Translations under genes and position numbers: made by a program
Assembly: GCF_006335145.1 (NCBI RefSeq)
Contig: NZ_VDMN01000001.1
Coordinates: forward strand, 806,001 to 870,000
Origin: Aliirhizobium smilacinae
Lineage (GTDB): Bacteria; Pseudomonadota; Alphaproteobacteria; Rhizobiales; Rhizobiaceae
Direction of reading: 5' to 3'
DNA length: 64,000 nucleotides
Notes under the pieces: model-generated
Databases searched by the model: none
What the model was told of the DNA's origin: nothing
Seen by the model: only the letters and a program-made list of their open reading frames with translations
Shown: one piece after another, positions 18,687-26,575 of the stretch
Layout: each line of letters opens with the position of its first letter
How positions within the stretch are numbered: the first letter of the stretch is position 1

Positions 18687-20018
18687 TTATTGCGGCAGCA
18701 TATCGCTTTCGGTAAGCGCGCCCTGCCGCTGCTCGATGCCGGTCGTAGTCTGCAGCGCAAGCTCCTGGTTGCCGTCCTTCTGGTAGATATCGTCGCGGAA
18801 CTGCACAACCTGGTCCTTTGCCGACCACGCCGTTATGTAGACGATATAGACAGGGACTTCCTGGGCAAGCTTGATCGGGTTGTTCTGGCGGGTCGAGATG
18901 ACGCGCTCGATCTCCTGACGCGACCACCCCGACGTGTCGCGCAACAGCCACGTGACAAGGTCGCGAACATTCTGGATGCGCATGCAGCCGGAGGATTCGA
19001 AACGCATAAGCTTGTTGAACAGGCCCTGCGACGGCGTGTCGTGCATATATTCGTTGTTGGGATTGTGGAAGTTGATCTTCGTCGAGGCCATGGCGTTGAT
19101 CTTGCCGGGATCCTGACGGAACATCAGGTTCGGCGCCTTGGGCGCGAACCAGTCCACGGTTTCCGGCGAAACTTCCTGACTGCGGCCATCAAACAGGCGA
19201 ATATTGTTGCGCGTCAGGTAGGTCGGGTCCTTGCGCATCAGCGGTACGATATCTTTTTCGATGATCGAACGCGGAGCGGTCCAGTAGGGATTGAGGATGA
19301 CTTCGTAAATCTTCGAATTGATCGCATGCGTCGGACGGTCGATACGACCGACCACCGCATTGGTGCGCAGCGCAACGCGATCACTTTCCACGGCTTCCAC
19401 ATAAGCGGCCGGGATGTTGACCATGACGTAACGCGTGCCAAGGTCGCCGGACATGGACTGAAGGCGCACGAGGTTAGTTTCGAGCTGCATCAGGCGTGTC
19501 TGGGCCGGGATGTTCATCGCCTTCAGAGAAAAATCGCCAAGGACGCCATCTGCGGGCAAGCCGTGACGTGCCTGGAATCGCTTGACCGCACCATCGACAT
19601 AACTGTCGAACGCATTCGACATACCGGCGGATTGATCCAGATCACCGGCGACCATCAGGCGGCGACGCAGGTTCTGGACTGCCGGATCGGCAACGCCGAG
19701 CTGAAGACGTGTGGACGAATTGACTTCCGGCCAGCCGCCGTTCGAAACGATCTGCTGGTAGGCCAGAATGGCCTGCTGGATGTTTGCCGGGCCTTCGGGG
19801 CCAAGAACAGGATTGTTGGAGACGACGCCAACTGCCGTGCGCGAACCGCGCGCATCGAACTGGTCGTCCCAGCTGCCGCGCCGTGGCGCATTGATAAGAG
19901 AATCGATCGAGCTTTGAGCCAGCGCTGGAGCGGCCAGTGCCGCAGCACCGACCGAAACGGCCGAGCGCAACAAGGCGCGGCGAGACAAAACTTCAGGTCC
20001 GATCTTCTTCGACATCAT
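18687..20018 (-). CDS. L,D-transpeptidase (YkuD domain) with Tat-like signal
   Basis: 443 residues. The N-terminus carries a twin-arginine type signal (LSRRALLRSA then a hydrophobic stretch ending PALAQ), so it is probably exported by Tat. A peptidoglycan-binding helix region lies near 105-170 (VDGAVKRFQARHGLPADGVLG). The YkuD domain is about 195-375, with His326 in MHDTPS and the active Cys345 in ESSGCMR. This type makes 3-3 crosslinks in peptidoglycan and is sensitive to imipenem in general family knowledge. It is upstream-linked to an LdtR-type regulator; in Liberibacter, LdtR is reported to control ldtP, an L,D-transpeptidase gene next to it. Confidence 0.92.
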   Translation of the reverse strand: MMSKKIGPEVLSRRALLRSAVSVGAAALAAPALAQSSIDSLINAPRRGSWDDQFDARGSRTAVGVVSNNPVLGPEGPANIQQAILAYQQIVSNGGWPEVNSSTRLQLGVADPAVQNLRRRLMVAGDLDQSAGMSNAFDSYVDGAVKRFQARHGLPADGVLGDFSLKAMNIPAQTRLMQLETNLVRLQSMSGDLGTRYVMVNIPAAYVEAVESDRVALRTNAVVGRIDRPTHAINSKIYEVILNPYWTAPRSIIEKDIVPLMRKDPTYLTRNNIRLFDGRSQEVSPETVDWFAPKAPNLMFRQDPGKINAMASTKINFHNPNNEYMHDTPSQGLFNKLMRFESSGCMRIQNVRDLVTWLLRDTSGWSRQEIERVISTRQNNPIKLAQEVPVYIVYITAWSAKDQVVQFRDDIYQKDGNQELALQTTTGIEQRQGALTESDMLPQ

Positions 20019-20560
20019 TCAATCCATCTGATCCCGGTCAACACGACAGCGCTACAGGGATATGGTTAAAAAAGGCGCAAAAGCCAAGCAGTCGCCTTTT
20101 CCGGCCCGCTCCGCCGCAACCGGCAAAGTCCCATTTTACCAATTGCTTGAACAAGTGCGGTCCCATAGCAATATGGCCAATTCGTGTCGGCAGGTGGAGG
20201 GTCACAAAGCCGTGTTGCGCTGTGACTTTTCTGCCGTGCCAGAAGTTGGGCCGCGGACTGTTTGCAAAGGGCTTCCGGATCAGGAAGCCCTTATAGCCGG
20301 CACTCTAAATGACGCATTACCACGTGTCTGAGGGGGAGCGAAACCTGAGGCATCAAGATCGCTGATGGCGGCAAGTTTCGTTCGAATAGAACGGGATGCC
20401 TTGCTCTTTGGTGCGCTTTCCGCAAAACAAGCTGCCGTCAAAGAATCAACCACAGGAGGAACCGCTTCCTCACTTTAAGTTGTTCTTTAGAACCACAAGT
20501 TTCAAGCAAGCCGATAACAATACAATTCATGGCTTAGATTACGCCGGGCGGAGGAACTTC
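20019..20560. promoter_or_regulatory. 542-bp intergenic region between the L,D-transpeptidase and a small gene
   Basis: No convincing gene is seen. It must hold the minus-strand promoter of the transpeptidase and the plus-strand promoter of the 66-residue gene. The left part contains open frames of about 90 codons without ribosome-binding sites or family likeness. The right part, 20440-20540, is A/T-richer. I can point to no clear operator. Confidence 0.5.
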
Positions 20561-20761
20561 ATGCAATGGAAACCGATAACCACTCTCATTCCAAACAAAC
20601 TCGTCTTTCTACTGTTCGATCATCTTGAGAGCGCGCAGTGGGTTGGCTATGTCAACGAAGACGGAATTTGTGAGTGGCCGGACAAGGTCCGGGGATATCA
20701 GCCGACCGGATGGCAGGAAGTGATTGTCGATCTGACGCGGATCAAGGCCATCGGCGGCTGA
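20561..20761 (+). CDS. 66-residue protein of unknown function in the LdtR locus
   Basis: The start is ATG 20561, with GGAGG 7 bases before it; the open frame extends upstream but lacks such a site. The product MQWKPITTLIPNKLVF... is rich in hydrophobic and aromatic residues (three Trp: QWKP, QWVGY, EWPD), has no signal peptide, and looks like a small compact beta-rich protein (alternating VFLLFDHLESAQWVGYVNEDG). I do not recognise a named family. A strong terminator (20796-20836) ends its transcript. It separates the L,D-transpeptidase from its regulator. Confidence 0.7.
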   Translation: MQWKPITTLIPNKLVFLLFDHLESAQWVGYVNEDGICEWPDKVRGYQPTGWQEVIVDLTRIKAIGG

Positions 20762-20795
20762 TCTGCCCCCAGCCCTTCGGACGGTAAACCAAACG

Positions 20796-20836
20796 AGCGA
20801 AACGGAGCGTAGGCCTTACGCTCCGTTTCGCTTTTG
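20796..20836 (+). terminator. strong terminator after the 66-residue gene
   Basis: Sixteen perfect base pairs between 20796-20811 and 20817-20832, a 5-base loop, and TTTT after it. The perfect stem should also act weakly on the minus strand beyond the ldtR gene. Confidence 0.85.
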
Positions 20837-20914
20837 TGCGTCACCGCATGACTGGAGGAAATGAGGAACGCCAAGCCCTTAGTGGTTTAAAGGCAGATCG
20901 CAGTTCCAATCCGA

Positions 20915-21430
20915 TTACATCCGGTATGCGATCGAGTCGTTCCAGAAGCGGTCGAGGCGCTGCAGCAGACGGTTCATCTGCGAGAACTCGCCTTCGCCGA
21001 TACCGCCGACCTTTTCGATCGAGCCGATGTGGCGTTCATAAAGTTTCGAGACGGTTTCGGCGATCTCCTGGCCAGACGGCGTCAGGCTGATGCGAACCGA
21101 ACGACGGTCGATGCGCGAGCGGGCGTGATTGATGAAGCCGAGATCGACCAGCTTCTTGACGTTGTAGGAAACGTTGGAGCCCAGATAGTAGCCGCGGGAG
21201 CGAAGCTCACCGGCAGTCAGTTCCGAGTTTCCGATATTGAAGAGAAGAAGTGCCTGGACGGCGTTGACGTCGTCACGACCCTGACGGTCGAACTCGTCCT
21301 TGATGACGTCGAGGAGACGACGGTGGAGACGTTCCACCAGGTGCAGCGATTCCATGTAAAGGCCACGAATGGTATCTTCGTGCGGATCTGCGACTGCCGG
21401 TGCCTGCGGCTTAAGCTTCGTGTTCATCAT
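20915..21430 (-). CDS. ldtR: MarR-family regulator LdtR
   Basis: 171 residues with a MarR-type winged HTH (about 55-140): ALLLFNIGNSELTAGELRSRGYYLGSNVSYNVKKLVDLGFINHARSRIDRRSVRISLTPSGQ spans recognition helix and wing, in pieces at about 62-123. In Liberibacter and Sinorhizobium, the regulator of this sequence type controls its own gene and an L,D-transpeptidase, and affects osmotic and envelope stress. Here the transpeptidase gene lies 0.9 kb downstream on the same strand, with the small gene between in the other direction. The start is ATG 21430 with GAGG 5 bases upstream; ATG 21427 is equal in reading. Confidence 0.9.
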   Translation of the reverse strand: MMNTKLKPQAPAVADPHEDTIRGLYMESLHLVERLHRRLLDVIKDEFDRQGRDDVNAVQALLLFNIGNSELTAGELRSRGYYLGSNVSYNVKKLVDLGFINHARSRIDRRSVRISLTPSGQEIAETVSKLYERHIGSIEKVGGIGEGEFSQMNRLLQRLDRFWNDSIAYRM

Positions 21431-21659
21431 GACTGCCTCACTGTTTTGTTTGGCGGTGTGTTTGTTCTTCCCGCCTTGAGACAGACCCTATCGAATGCGC
21501 ATAAAATTCGACTTAAAACACTTGCTTAACAAACACCTACCTGCATTTTCCGATTGTGTCGGCAGTGCGGCGGCTCCTGGGGCAGACCAATTTCCGCTCA
21601 TATAAATCAGTCACTTAGCCTGAAAATTTCACTAAAGTTCGAGCTAAAAGCCTTTAGGG

Positions 21660-22097
21660 TCATGGTAAATCGATCCTTACCTTCTCTTCCTTGCGCCGTC
21701 CTTCCAGCCATAATGCGAGCCGAAATACGACATAGAGGCTCGCCACGAGGACGTTCAGAAGCGGTACGAGATGGTTCTCGCCGAAGATATCGGACCAGAC
21801 GACATACATGAGGATCTGGATGATCGCGGCCATGGCCCAGAGTACCGCCCCCCAGGAGACGGCCAGCCACAGGCCAAGAGATGCGACCGGGAAAAGAACG
21901 GCCAAAGTCGGAGCCGCTGCCCGCCATGGCAGGTTCAGAAGATCGAAGCGCGCCCTGCCTTCCAGCGAGTAACCGACCAGCATCGCCCAATATTGCATGC
22001 CGAACCAGAAACAGGTGACGGCAATCATCCTCAGGAAGATGACGAACAGGAGCTCGGTCAGCGTGCGCCTTGGCGTCGAAGGTGAATCAGGTTCCAT
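21660..22097 (-). CDS. DUF6163-like membrane protein
   Basis: 145 residues with four to five predicted membrane helices: about 14-34, 36-43, 60-80, 82-99 and 110-130. The polar N-terminus (MEPDSPSTPRRTLTELL) is cytoplasmic and the C-terminus is very basic (GRRKEEKVRIDLP). Sequence type typical of a small integral membrane family restricted to Rhizobiales; function unknown. It stands 134 bp from hemB, divergent in orientation. No enzymatic motif is seen. Confidence 0.72.
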   Translation of the reverse strand: MEPDSPSTPRRTLTELLFVIFLRMIAVTCFWFGMQYWAMLVGYSLEGRARFDLLNLPWRAAAPTLAVLFPVASLGLWLAVSWGAVLWAMAAIIQILMYVVWSDIFGENHLVPLLNVLVASLYVVFRLALWLEGRRKEEKVRIDLP

Positions 22098-22230
22098 GGT
22101 CCAATGATATATAGGGGCATCGCGTCAGCCGCCAGCCACGCGCATGGCAGCAATGCTTGCTTCAGACCATTCATAAACAACTTGCTGCATGCTAATGAGC
22201 CGTCCAAGAGTAAAGAACGGAGACACCGTC

Positions 22231-23241
22231 ATGGACAAGACCCACCTCGTCGATGAGATCACCGGTCATCGCCGCATGCGACGCAATCGCAAGGCCGACT
22301 GGGTCCGGCGCATGGTGCAGGAAAACCGGCTAACCGTCGACGACCTGATCTGGCCGATCTTCATCACCCACGGCACTGGCATTTCCGAGCCGTTGGCGGC
22401 CATGCCGGGCGTCAACCGGATGAGCGTCGACAAGGCGGTAGAAGCGGTGAAGGAAGCGGCCGATCTCGGCATTCCGGCCATCGCCCCCTTTCCGGATATC
22501 GAGATGGACCTGCGCGATCCGACCGGTTCGCACATTCTTGACGCTAACAACCTGATGAACCGGTTCATTCGTGAGACCAAAAAGGCAGTGCCGAATATCG
22601 GCCTGATCACCGATGTGGCGCTCGACCCGTTCACCAGCCATGGTCACGACGGCATTCTGCGTGACGGTATCATCGTCAACGATGAAACGGTGGACCATGT
22701 GGTGAAGGCTGCGGTCATGCAGGCGGATGCCGGGGCCGATATCATCGCGCCATCCGAAATGATGGACGGCCGGATCGGCGCCATTCGTCGCGGGCTCGAT
22801 GCAGCCGGCCATCAGGATGTCGGCATCATGTCCTATGCGACGAAATTCTCGTCCGGCTTCTATGGTCCCTATCGCGAGGCGATCAATACCGGCGGCCTGC
22901 TGAAGGGCGACAAGAACAGCTATTACATATCTCCGGCCAACGGCACCGAGGCAATGCGCGACGCAGCGCTCGATGTCGAAGAAGGCGCCGACATGATGAT
23001 GATAAAGCCCGGCCTTCCCTATCTCGACATCTGTTGGCGGATAAAGGAAGCCTTCGGGCTTCCGACCTATGCCTATCAGGTCTCGGGTGAGTATGCGCAG
23101 ATCAAGGCCGCCGCAATGAACGGCTGGATCGACGGCGATCGGGTGATGATGGAAACGCTTCTCTGCTTCAAGCGGGCCGGATGCGACGGGATCCTCACCT
23201 ATTTCGCCGTGGACGTCGCAAGAAAGCTCGGTCGAACCTGA
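22231..23241 (+). CDS. hemB: delta-aminolevulinic acid dehydratase (Mg-type)
   Basis: 336 residues from ATG 22231, which has CGGAGAC upstream; an ATG at 22189 is in frame but less suited. Porphobilinogen synthase condenses two aminolevulinate molecules, the second common step of haem synthesis. Lys205 (SYATKFSSGFYGPYRE) and Lys259 (MMMIKPGLPYLD) are the two active-site lysines. The stretch DVALDPFTSHGHDG (128-141) has Asp in place of the zinc cysteines of the E. coli type, so this is the Mg2+-dependent subclass common in alphaproteobacteria. It is followed 61 bp later by the RDD gene on the same strand. Confidence 0.96.
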   Translation: MDKTHLVDEITGHRRMRRNRKADWVRRMVQENRLTVDDLIWPIFITHGTGISEPLAAMPGVNRMSVDKAVEAVKEAADLGIPAIAPFPDIEMDLRDPTGSHILDANNLMNRFIRETKKAVPNIGLITDVALDPFTSHGHDGILRDGIIVNDETVDHVVKAAVMQADAGADIIAPSEMMDGRIGAIRRGLDAAGHQDVGIMSYATKFSSGFYGPYREAINTGGLLKGDKNSYYISPANGTEAMRDAALDVEEGADMMMIKPGLPYLDICWRIKEAFGLPTYAYQVSGEYAQIKAAAMNGWIDGDRVMMETLLCFKRAGCDGILTYFAVDVARKLGRT

Positions 23242-23302
23242 TACTTGTGCAAATCGCGTTTCCTCACCATATCGTTGAGGAAACGCAGGAGACCTTGAAC
23301 GC

Positions 23303-23761
23303 ATGAGCCTCGATCAGAACCCGACCTATACCGCACCCGACGACTGGCGCGCCTATAGCGGCGTCCTTTCGCGCCGGGTCTTTGCATTCATCCTCGATTA
23401 CCTGATCGTGCTGCTGCTCTGCATTCCAGCGGCGGTGATCGTTTTCTTTCTCGGCATCATCACGCTGGGACTGGGCTTCATGCTCTACCCGGCGCTGTTC
23501 GTCATCGTCGCGCTGCTTTATTTCGGCATGACACTCGGCGGGCCGTCGCAGGCATCGCCCGGCATGAGGGCCATGGGCATCACGCTGATGCGGATGGACG
23601 GCCGACGGATGGATTTTATGACCGCCATGGTCCACACGGTGCTTTTCTGGCTGATCAATTCGGTACTCACCCCGCTCATTTTGCTGGCCGGACTGTTCAC
23701 CTCCAAATCGCGACTGGTGCATGACATGTTGCTCGGCACAGTGGTCGTTCGCACGACCTGA
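23303..23761 (+). CDS. RDD family membrane protein
   Basis: 152 residues. The N-terminal part has the RDD-type pattern: GVLSRRVFAFILDYLIVLLLC (arginine and two aspartates around the first helix) and then two or three further membrane helices. The family has unknown transport roles. It follows hemB by 61 bp and may share its transcript. No further motif is visible. Confidence 0.85.
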   Translation: MSLDQNPTYTAPDDWRAYSGVLSRRVFAFILDYLIVLLLCIPAAVIVFFLGIITLGLGFMLYPALFVIVALLYFGMTLGGPSQASPGMRAMGITLMRMDGRRMDFMTAMVHTVLFWLINSVLTPLILLAGLFTSKSRLVHDMLLGTVVVRTT

Positions 23762-23897
23762 CCATCGCCGGATGATCAGGATTGTCTGAATTGGCGCGCC
23801 TTTGGAAATCAAGGGTGCAAGCATACGGTTGACGTTTTCCATTTATGCGCCATGGTATGATATTTTCCATCACCAAGACGGGATCGGCCGCGACTCG

Positions 23898-24668
23898 ATG
23901 AATACCCAGACGACGCCCTCACCGCAGTTTTATCTGACGGCACCGGCAGTTTGTCCTTATCTTCCGGGTGAAATGGAACGCAAGGTGTTCACCCACCTCG
24001 TCGGCCCGCGCGCGGCGGAGATGAACGACCTCTTGACCCAAGGCGGCTTTCGCCGCTCCCAGAACATCGCCTACCGACCGGCCTGCGAAGCCTGCCGGGC
24101 CTGTGTTTCGGTGCGCATCCTTGCAGGAGAGTTCGAACCGACGCGCTCGATGAAGCGTGTCGTGACCGCGAATCGCGACCTGATTGCCACCATCCAACCT
24201 GCGCAGCCTTCCACCGAACAGTTCGCACTCTTCCGCCGGTATCTCGATGACCGCCACCAGCACGGAGGCATGTCGGACATGTCGGCTCTCGACTACGCCA
24301 TCATGGTGGAAGATACGCATGTGAACACGAGGCTGATCGAATACCGTATCCGCGAACCCGGATCGGGAATCAGCGACCAGCCCAAAGGGGAGCTGATCGC
24401 GGTCGCGCTCACCGACATGATGAGCGACGGGCTTTCGATGGTCTATTCCTTTTTCAATCCGAAGTTCGACAAGCGATCGCTCGGGACCTTCATGATCCTC
24501 GACCACATCAACAGGACGCGCACGCTTGGCCTGCCGCATGTCTATCTCGGCTACTGGGTCAAAGGTTCGTCGAAGATGGATTACAAGACCCGCTATCAAC
24601 CGCAGGAACAGTTGATGGCGCGGGGTTGGGAGCGCTCCCTGCCGCCGACAACCGATGCCGATGATTAG
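23898..24668 (+). CDS. bpt: aspartate/glutamate leucyltransferase (Bpt) / arginyl-tRNA-protein transferase
   Basis: 256 residues from ATG 23898; the open frame upstream has no family support. It adds a leucine (Bpt) or arginine (Ate) from tRNA to N-terminal Asp/Glu and so marks proteins for N-degron degradation by ClpS/ClpAP. The N-terminal Cys cluster and [19 protein letters not shown] (about 55-73) are typical, followed by a GNAT-like C-terminal domain with GTFMILDHI and YKTRYQPQ near the end. Bacterial members of this clade are usually leucyltransferases; that is family knowledge, not something seen here. Confidence 0.92.
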   Translation: MNTQTTPSPQFYLTAPAVCPYLPGEMERKVFTHLVGPRAAEMNDLLTQGGFRRSQNIAYRPACEACRACVSVRILAGEFEPTRSMKRVVTANRDLIATIQPAQPSTEQFALFRRYLDDRHQHGGMSDMSALDYAIMVEDTHVNTRLIEYRIREPGSGISDQPKGELIAVALTDMMSDGLSMVYSFFNPKFDKRSLGTFMILDHINRTRTLGLPHVYLGYWVKGSSKMDYKTRYQPQEQLMARGWERSLPPTTDADD

Positions 24669-24677
24669 CGGCAACCA

Positions 24678-25550
24678 ATGAACAGTCACCGCAGAGGGCT
24701 GATCATCACGATCATCGGAGGCATCGCGCTGTCATTCGACGTACCGCTCGTGAGGCTTGGCGGCGGCGAACTCTGGCAGACACTTGCCCTGCGCAGTCTC
24801 TCCACCTTTGCCCTCGGCGCAGTCATATGGCTGCTCCTACGCCGTTTCCAGCCAGACAATTCCGTGCTGCGGCCCGGAAAGGCCGGGCTGCTTGCCGGTC
24901 TTTTTTATGGCCTCTCGACCATCACGTTCCTTGGCGGCGTCTTCAACACGGCAACGGCCAACGTCGTTTTCATCGTCGCCTTTACACCGATGTTCGCCGC
25001 CCTGTTCGGATGGCTGCTGCTGAACGAACATCCGTCGCGATCGACCTGGATTACCATGGGTCTGATGATCCTCGGCGTCGGGATCATCGTCTCGGGCGGC
25101 CTGTCGGGTGGCGAACTGCTGGGCAACATGTCGGCGCTGGCAACGACGCTGCTGCTCGCCGGCGCGATCACCGTCGGGCGCAAGAGCCGCGCCGATCTCG
25201 GCCTCGTTCCCCTCGCCGCGACCATCATTCCTGCAATCATCGGCCTGACGATGATGCAGCCGGACGGCTTGACCACCGTCCCACAGCCGTTCTGGGTCCT
25301 GCTCGACGGCCTCGTGCTCATACCGCTGGCTTTCTGGTGCCTGGCGGTCGGGCCCAAATATCTGTCGGGCGCCGAAGTGGGCATGTGCTACCTGCTAGAG
25401 ACGGTGCTGGCGCCCATCTGGGTATGGTCGATCTTCGCCGAAGAAATTTCCCAACGCACCCTTACCGGCGGCGCAATCCTGATCCTCGCGCTCATCGGCC
25501 ATGCTCTATGGCAGTTGCGTAGACGGCAACCCGACGTCAGCGTCCTATAG
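24678..25550 (+). CDS. EamA/DMT-family transporter
   Basis: 290 residues with ten predicted transmembrane helices in two EamA repeats (about 10-130 and 145-285). Repeat 1 has FGWLLLNEHPSR with a typical post-helix 4 pattern; repeat 2 has SIFAEEISQRTLTGGAILI. EamA members export metabolites and drugs, but no substrate can be named. It is 9 bp after bpt and in the same direction, so co-transcription is likely. Confidence 0.85.
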   Translation: MNSHRRGLIITIIGGIALSFDVPLVRLGGGELWQTLALRSLSTFALGAVIWLLLRRFQPDNSVLRPGKAGLLAGLFYGLSTITFLGGVFNTATANVVFIVAFTPMFAALFGWLLLNEHPSRSTWITMGLMILGVGIIVSGGLSGGELLGNMSALATTLLLAGAITVGRKSRADLGLVPLAATIIPAIIGLTMMQPDGLTTVPQPFWVLLDGLVLIPLAFWCLAVGPKYLSGAEVGMCYLLETVLAPIWVWSIFAEEISQRTLTGGAILILALIGHALWQLRRRQPDVSVL

Positions 25551-25555
25551 GTCCG

Positions 25556-25602
25556 TTGTTTGAGTGCTGGCCTCATGTTATAACAGCGTTGCAACATGAG
25601 GC
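25556..25602 (+). promoter_or_regulatory. promoter with overlapping operator of the MazE-like/Doc locus
   Basis: TTGTTT (25556-25561) and TATAAC (25579-25584) are 17 bp apart, a good sigma-70 type promoter. An inverted repeat, GCCTCATGTT (25570-25579) and AACATGAGGC (25593-25602), overlaps the -10 box. Autorepression by the antitoxin-toxin complex would fit such a layout, but binding is inferred. Confidence 0.7.
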
Positions 25603-25608
25603 TCGAAG

Positions 25609-25830
25609 ATGAACACGACCATCCGCAAAATCGGCAATTCCGAAGGCATCATCATTCCGAAGGAAGTTCTGGACCGTCTGGGGCTGAAGGCGGGGGATAG
25701 TGTCGCGCTTGATGAAGAAGCAGGGCGACTGGTTCTCAAACCGCTCGACGATGATTTTGCACGTCAGATGGACCATGCGGAGCGGTTCATGGAGAGATAC
25801 AAGACCACCCTGAAAAAGCTGGCGGAATAA
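25609..25830 (+). CDS. AbrB/MazE-type antitoxin
   Basis: 73 residues. The N-terminal swapped-hairpin DNA-binding fold (about 1-48) reads IRKIGNSEGIIIPKEVLDRLGLKAGDSV, the classical AbrB/MazE pattern. The C-terminal tail, with MERYKTTLKKLAE, is predicted helical and should bind the toxin. Its stop codon is followed directly by the toxin start (no gap), which points to coupled translation. The operator-like inverted repeat overlaps the promoter. Confidence 0.9.
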   Translation: MNTTIRKIGNSEGIIIPKEVLDRLGLKAGDSVALDEEAGRLVLKPLDDDFARQMDHAERFMERYKTTLKKLAE

Positions 25831-26220
25831 ATGGCCGTCAGCTTCCTGAGCAGACCACTCGTCGAACGCTTACATCACCGGCAGATCGAAAGATTCGGCG
25901 GCGCATACGGTCTGCGTGACGAGGGCGCACTGGAATCTGCTCTTATGCGACCGGTCAACAAGGTCGCGTATGGCTCGACCGATATCATCGAACTTGCCGC
26001 GGCTTATCTTTATGGCCTTGCAATGAACCACGCTTTCATTGACGGCAACAAGCGAATAGCCATCGTTGCAGCCGGTGTCTTCCTGATGGACAATGGCTAT
26101 ATGATCGAGGCGGATGAAATTATACTCTATAAATTCGTCCTCGCCGTAGCCGCTGGCGAGATAGACGAAGACGGCGCGACGCGTTTCCTTCGCGACCACA
26201 GCGTCGCCTATCCGGGATAA
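25831..26220 (+). CDS. doc: Doc-family toxin (Fic-fold)
   Basis: 129 residues of the Fic/Doc fold. The motif HAFIDGNKR (His67 to Arg75) is the Doc version of the catalytic loop (HxFxDxNKR, with Gly at the alanine position). Doc toxins phosphorylate elongation factor Tu at a conserved Thr and stop translation, a known activity of phage P1 Doc. The N-terminal helix (SRPLVERLHHRQIERFGG) and the C-terminal helices are intact, so the toxin seems full length. It pairs here with an AbrB-type, not a Phd-type, antitoxin. Confidence 0.9.
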   Translation: MAVSFLSRPLVERLHHRQIERFGGAYGLRDEGALESALMRPVNKVAYGSTDIIELAAAYLYGLAMNHAFIDGNKRIAIVAAGVFLMDNGYMIEADEIILYKFVLAVAAGEIDEDGATRFLRDHSVAYPG

Positions 26221-26332
26221 ATCTGCAAGCTTATCGGAGCGCCTCCGCGCGACGACCGTACCATCCGTTCATCACCGTATATTTTATCGCTCATACATGA
26301 TATCATATCACCTCCATCGACGGAGGGCGATG

Positions 26333-26575
26333 ATGGGCGAGACAGTGATCATTCAGCGCATTGGGGAACGGTGCGGCATCATGCTGCCGCAGGAACATCT
26401 CGACAGGCTTGGCTGGAAAGAAGGCGACCACGTCGAAATACATTCGGACACGGGCCATATCGAATTCGTGGCGACCAGATCCAGCGAGGCCGAGGCACCG
26501 GGGAACCGGGAACTCATCGCCAGTGCGGCGATGAGAAATTACTATGCGGCGCTCAAAGAGCTCGCAAGGAACTGA
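26333..26575 (+). CDS. solitary AbrB/MazE-type antitoxin-like protein
   Basis: 80 residues from ATG 26333, which has GGAGGG 6 bases upstream; ATG 26330 is in frame and closer to it. The AbrB-like fold is read from VIIQRIGERCGIMLPQEHLDRLGWKEGDHV, and the tail has MRNYYAALKELARN, aligned with MERYKTTLKKLAE of the upstream antitoxin. It is 112 bp beyond the doc stop, with a palindrome ATGATATCAT (26297-26306) just upstream. No toxin gene follows: the parC stop begins at the next base (26576). It may be a second antitoxin or an orphan remnant. Confidence 0.72.
   Translation: MGETVIIQRIGERCGIMLPQEHLDRLGWKEGDHVEIHSDTGHIEFVATRSSEAEAPGNRELIASAAMRNYYAALKELARN

Noticed and set aside
18690..20069. 459-codon plus-strand frame opposite the L,D-transpeptidase
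   Set aside because: It runs across the real gene; the YkuD motifs are on the minus strand.
20062..20331. 89-codon frame upstream of the small LdtR-locus gene
   Set aside because: No ribosome-binding site and no family likeness; it lies in the transpeptidase promoter region.
22189..22230. Extended N-terminus of hemB from ATG 22189
   Set aside because: ATG 22231 has the better ribosome-binding site and fits the family length.
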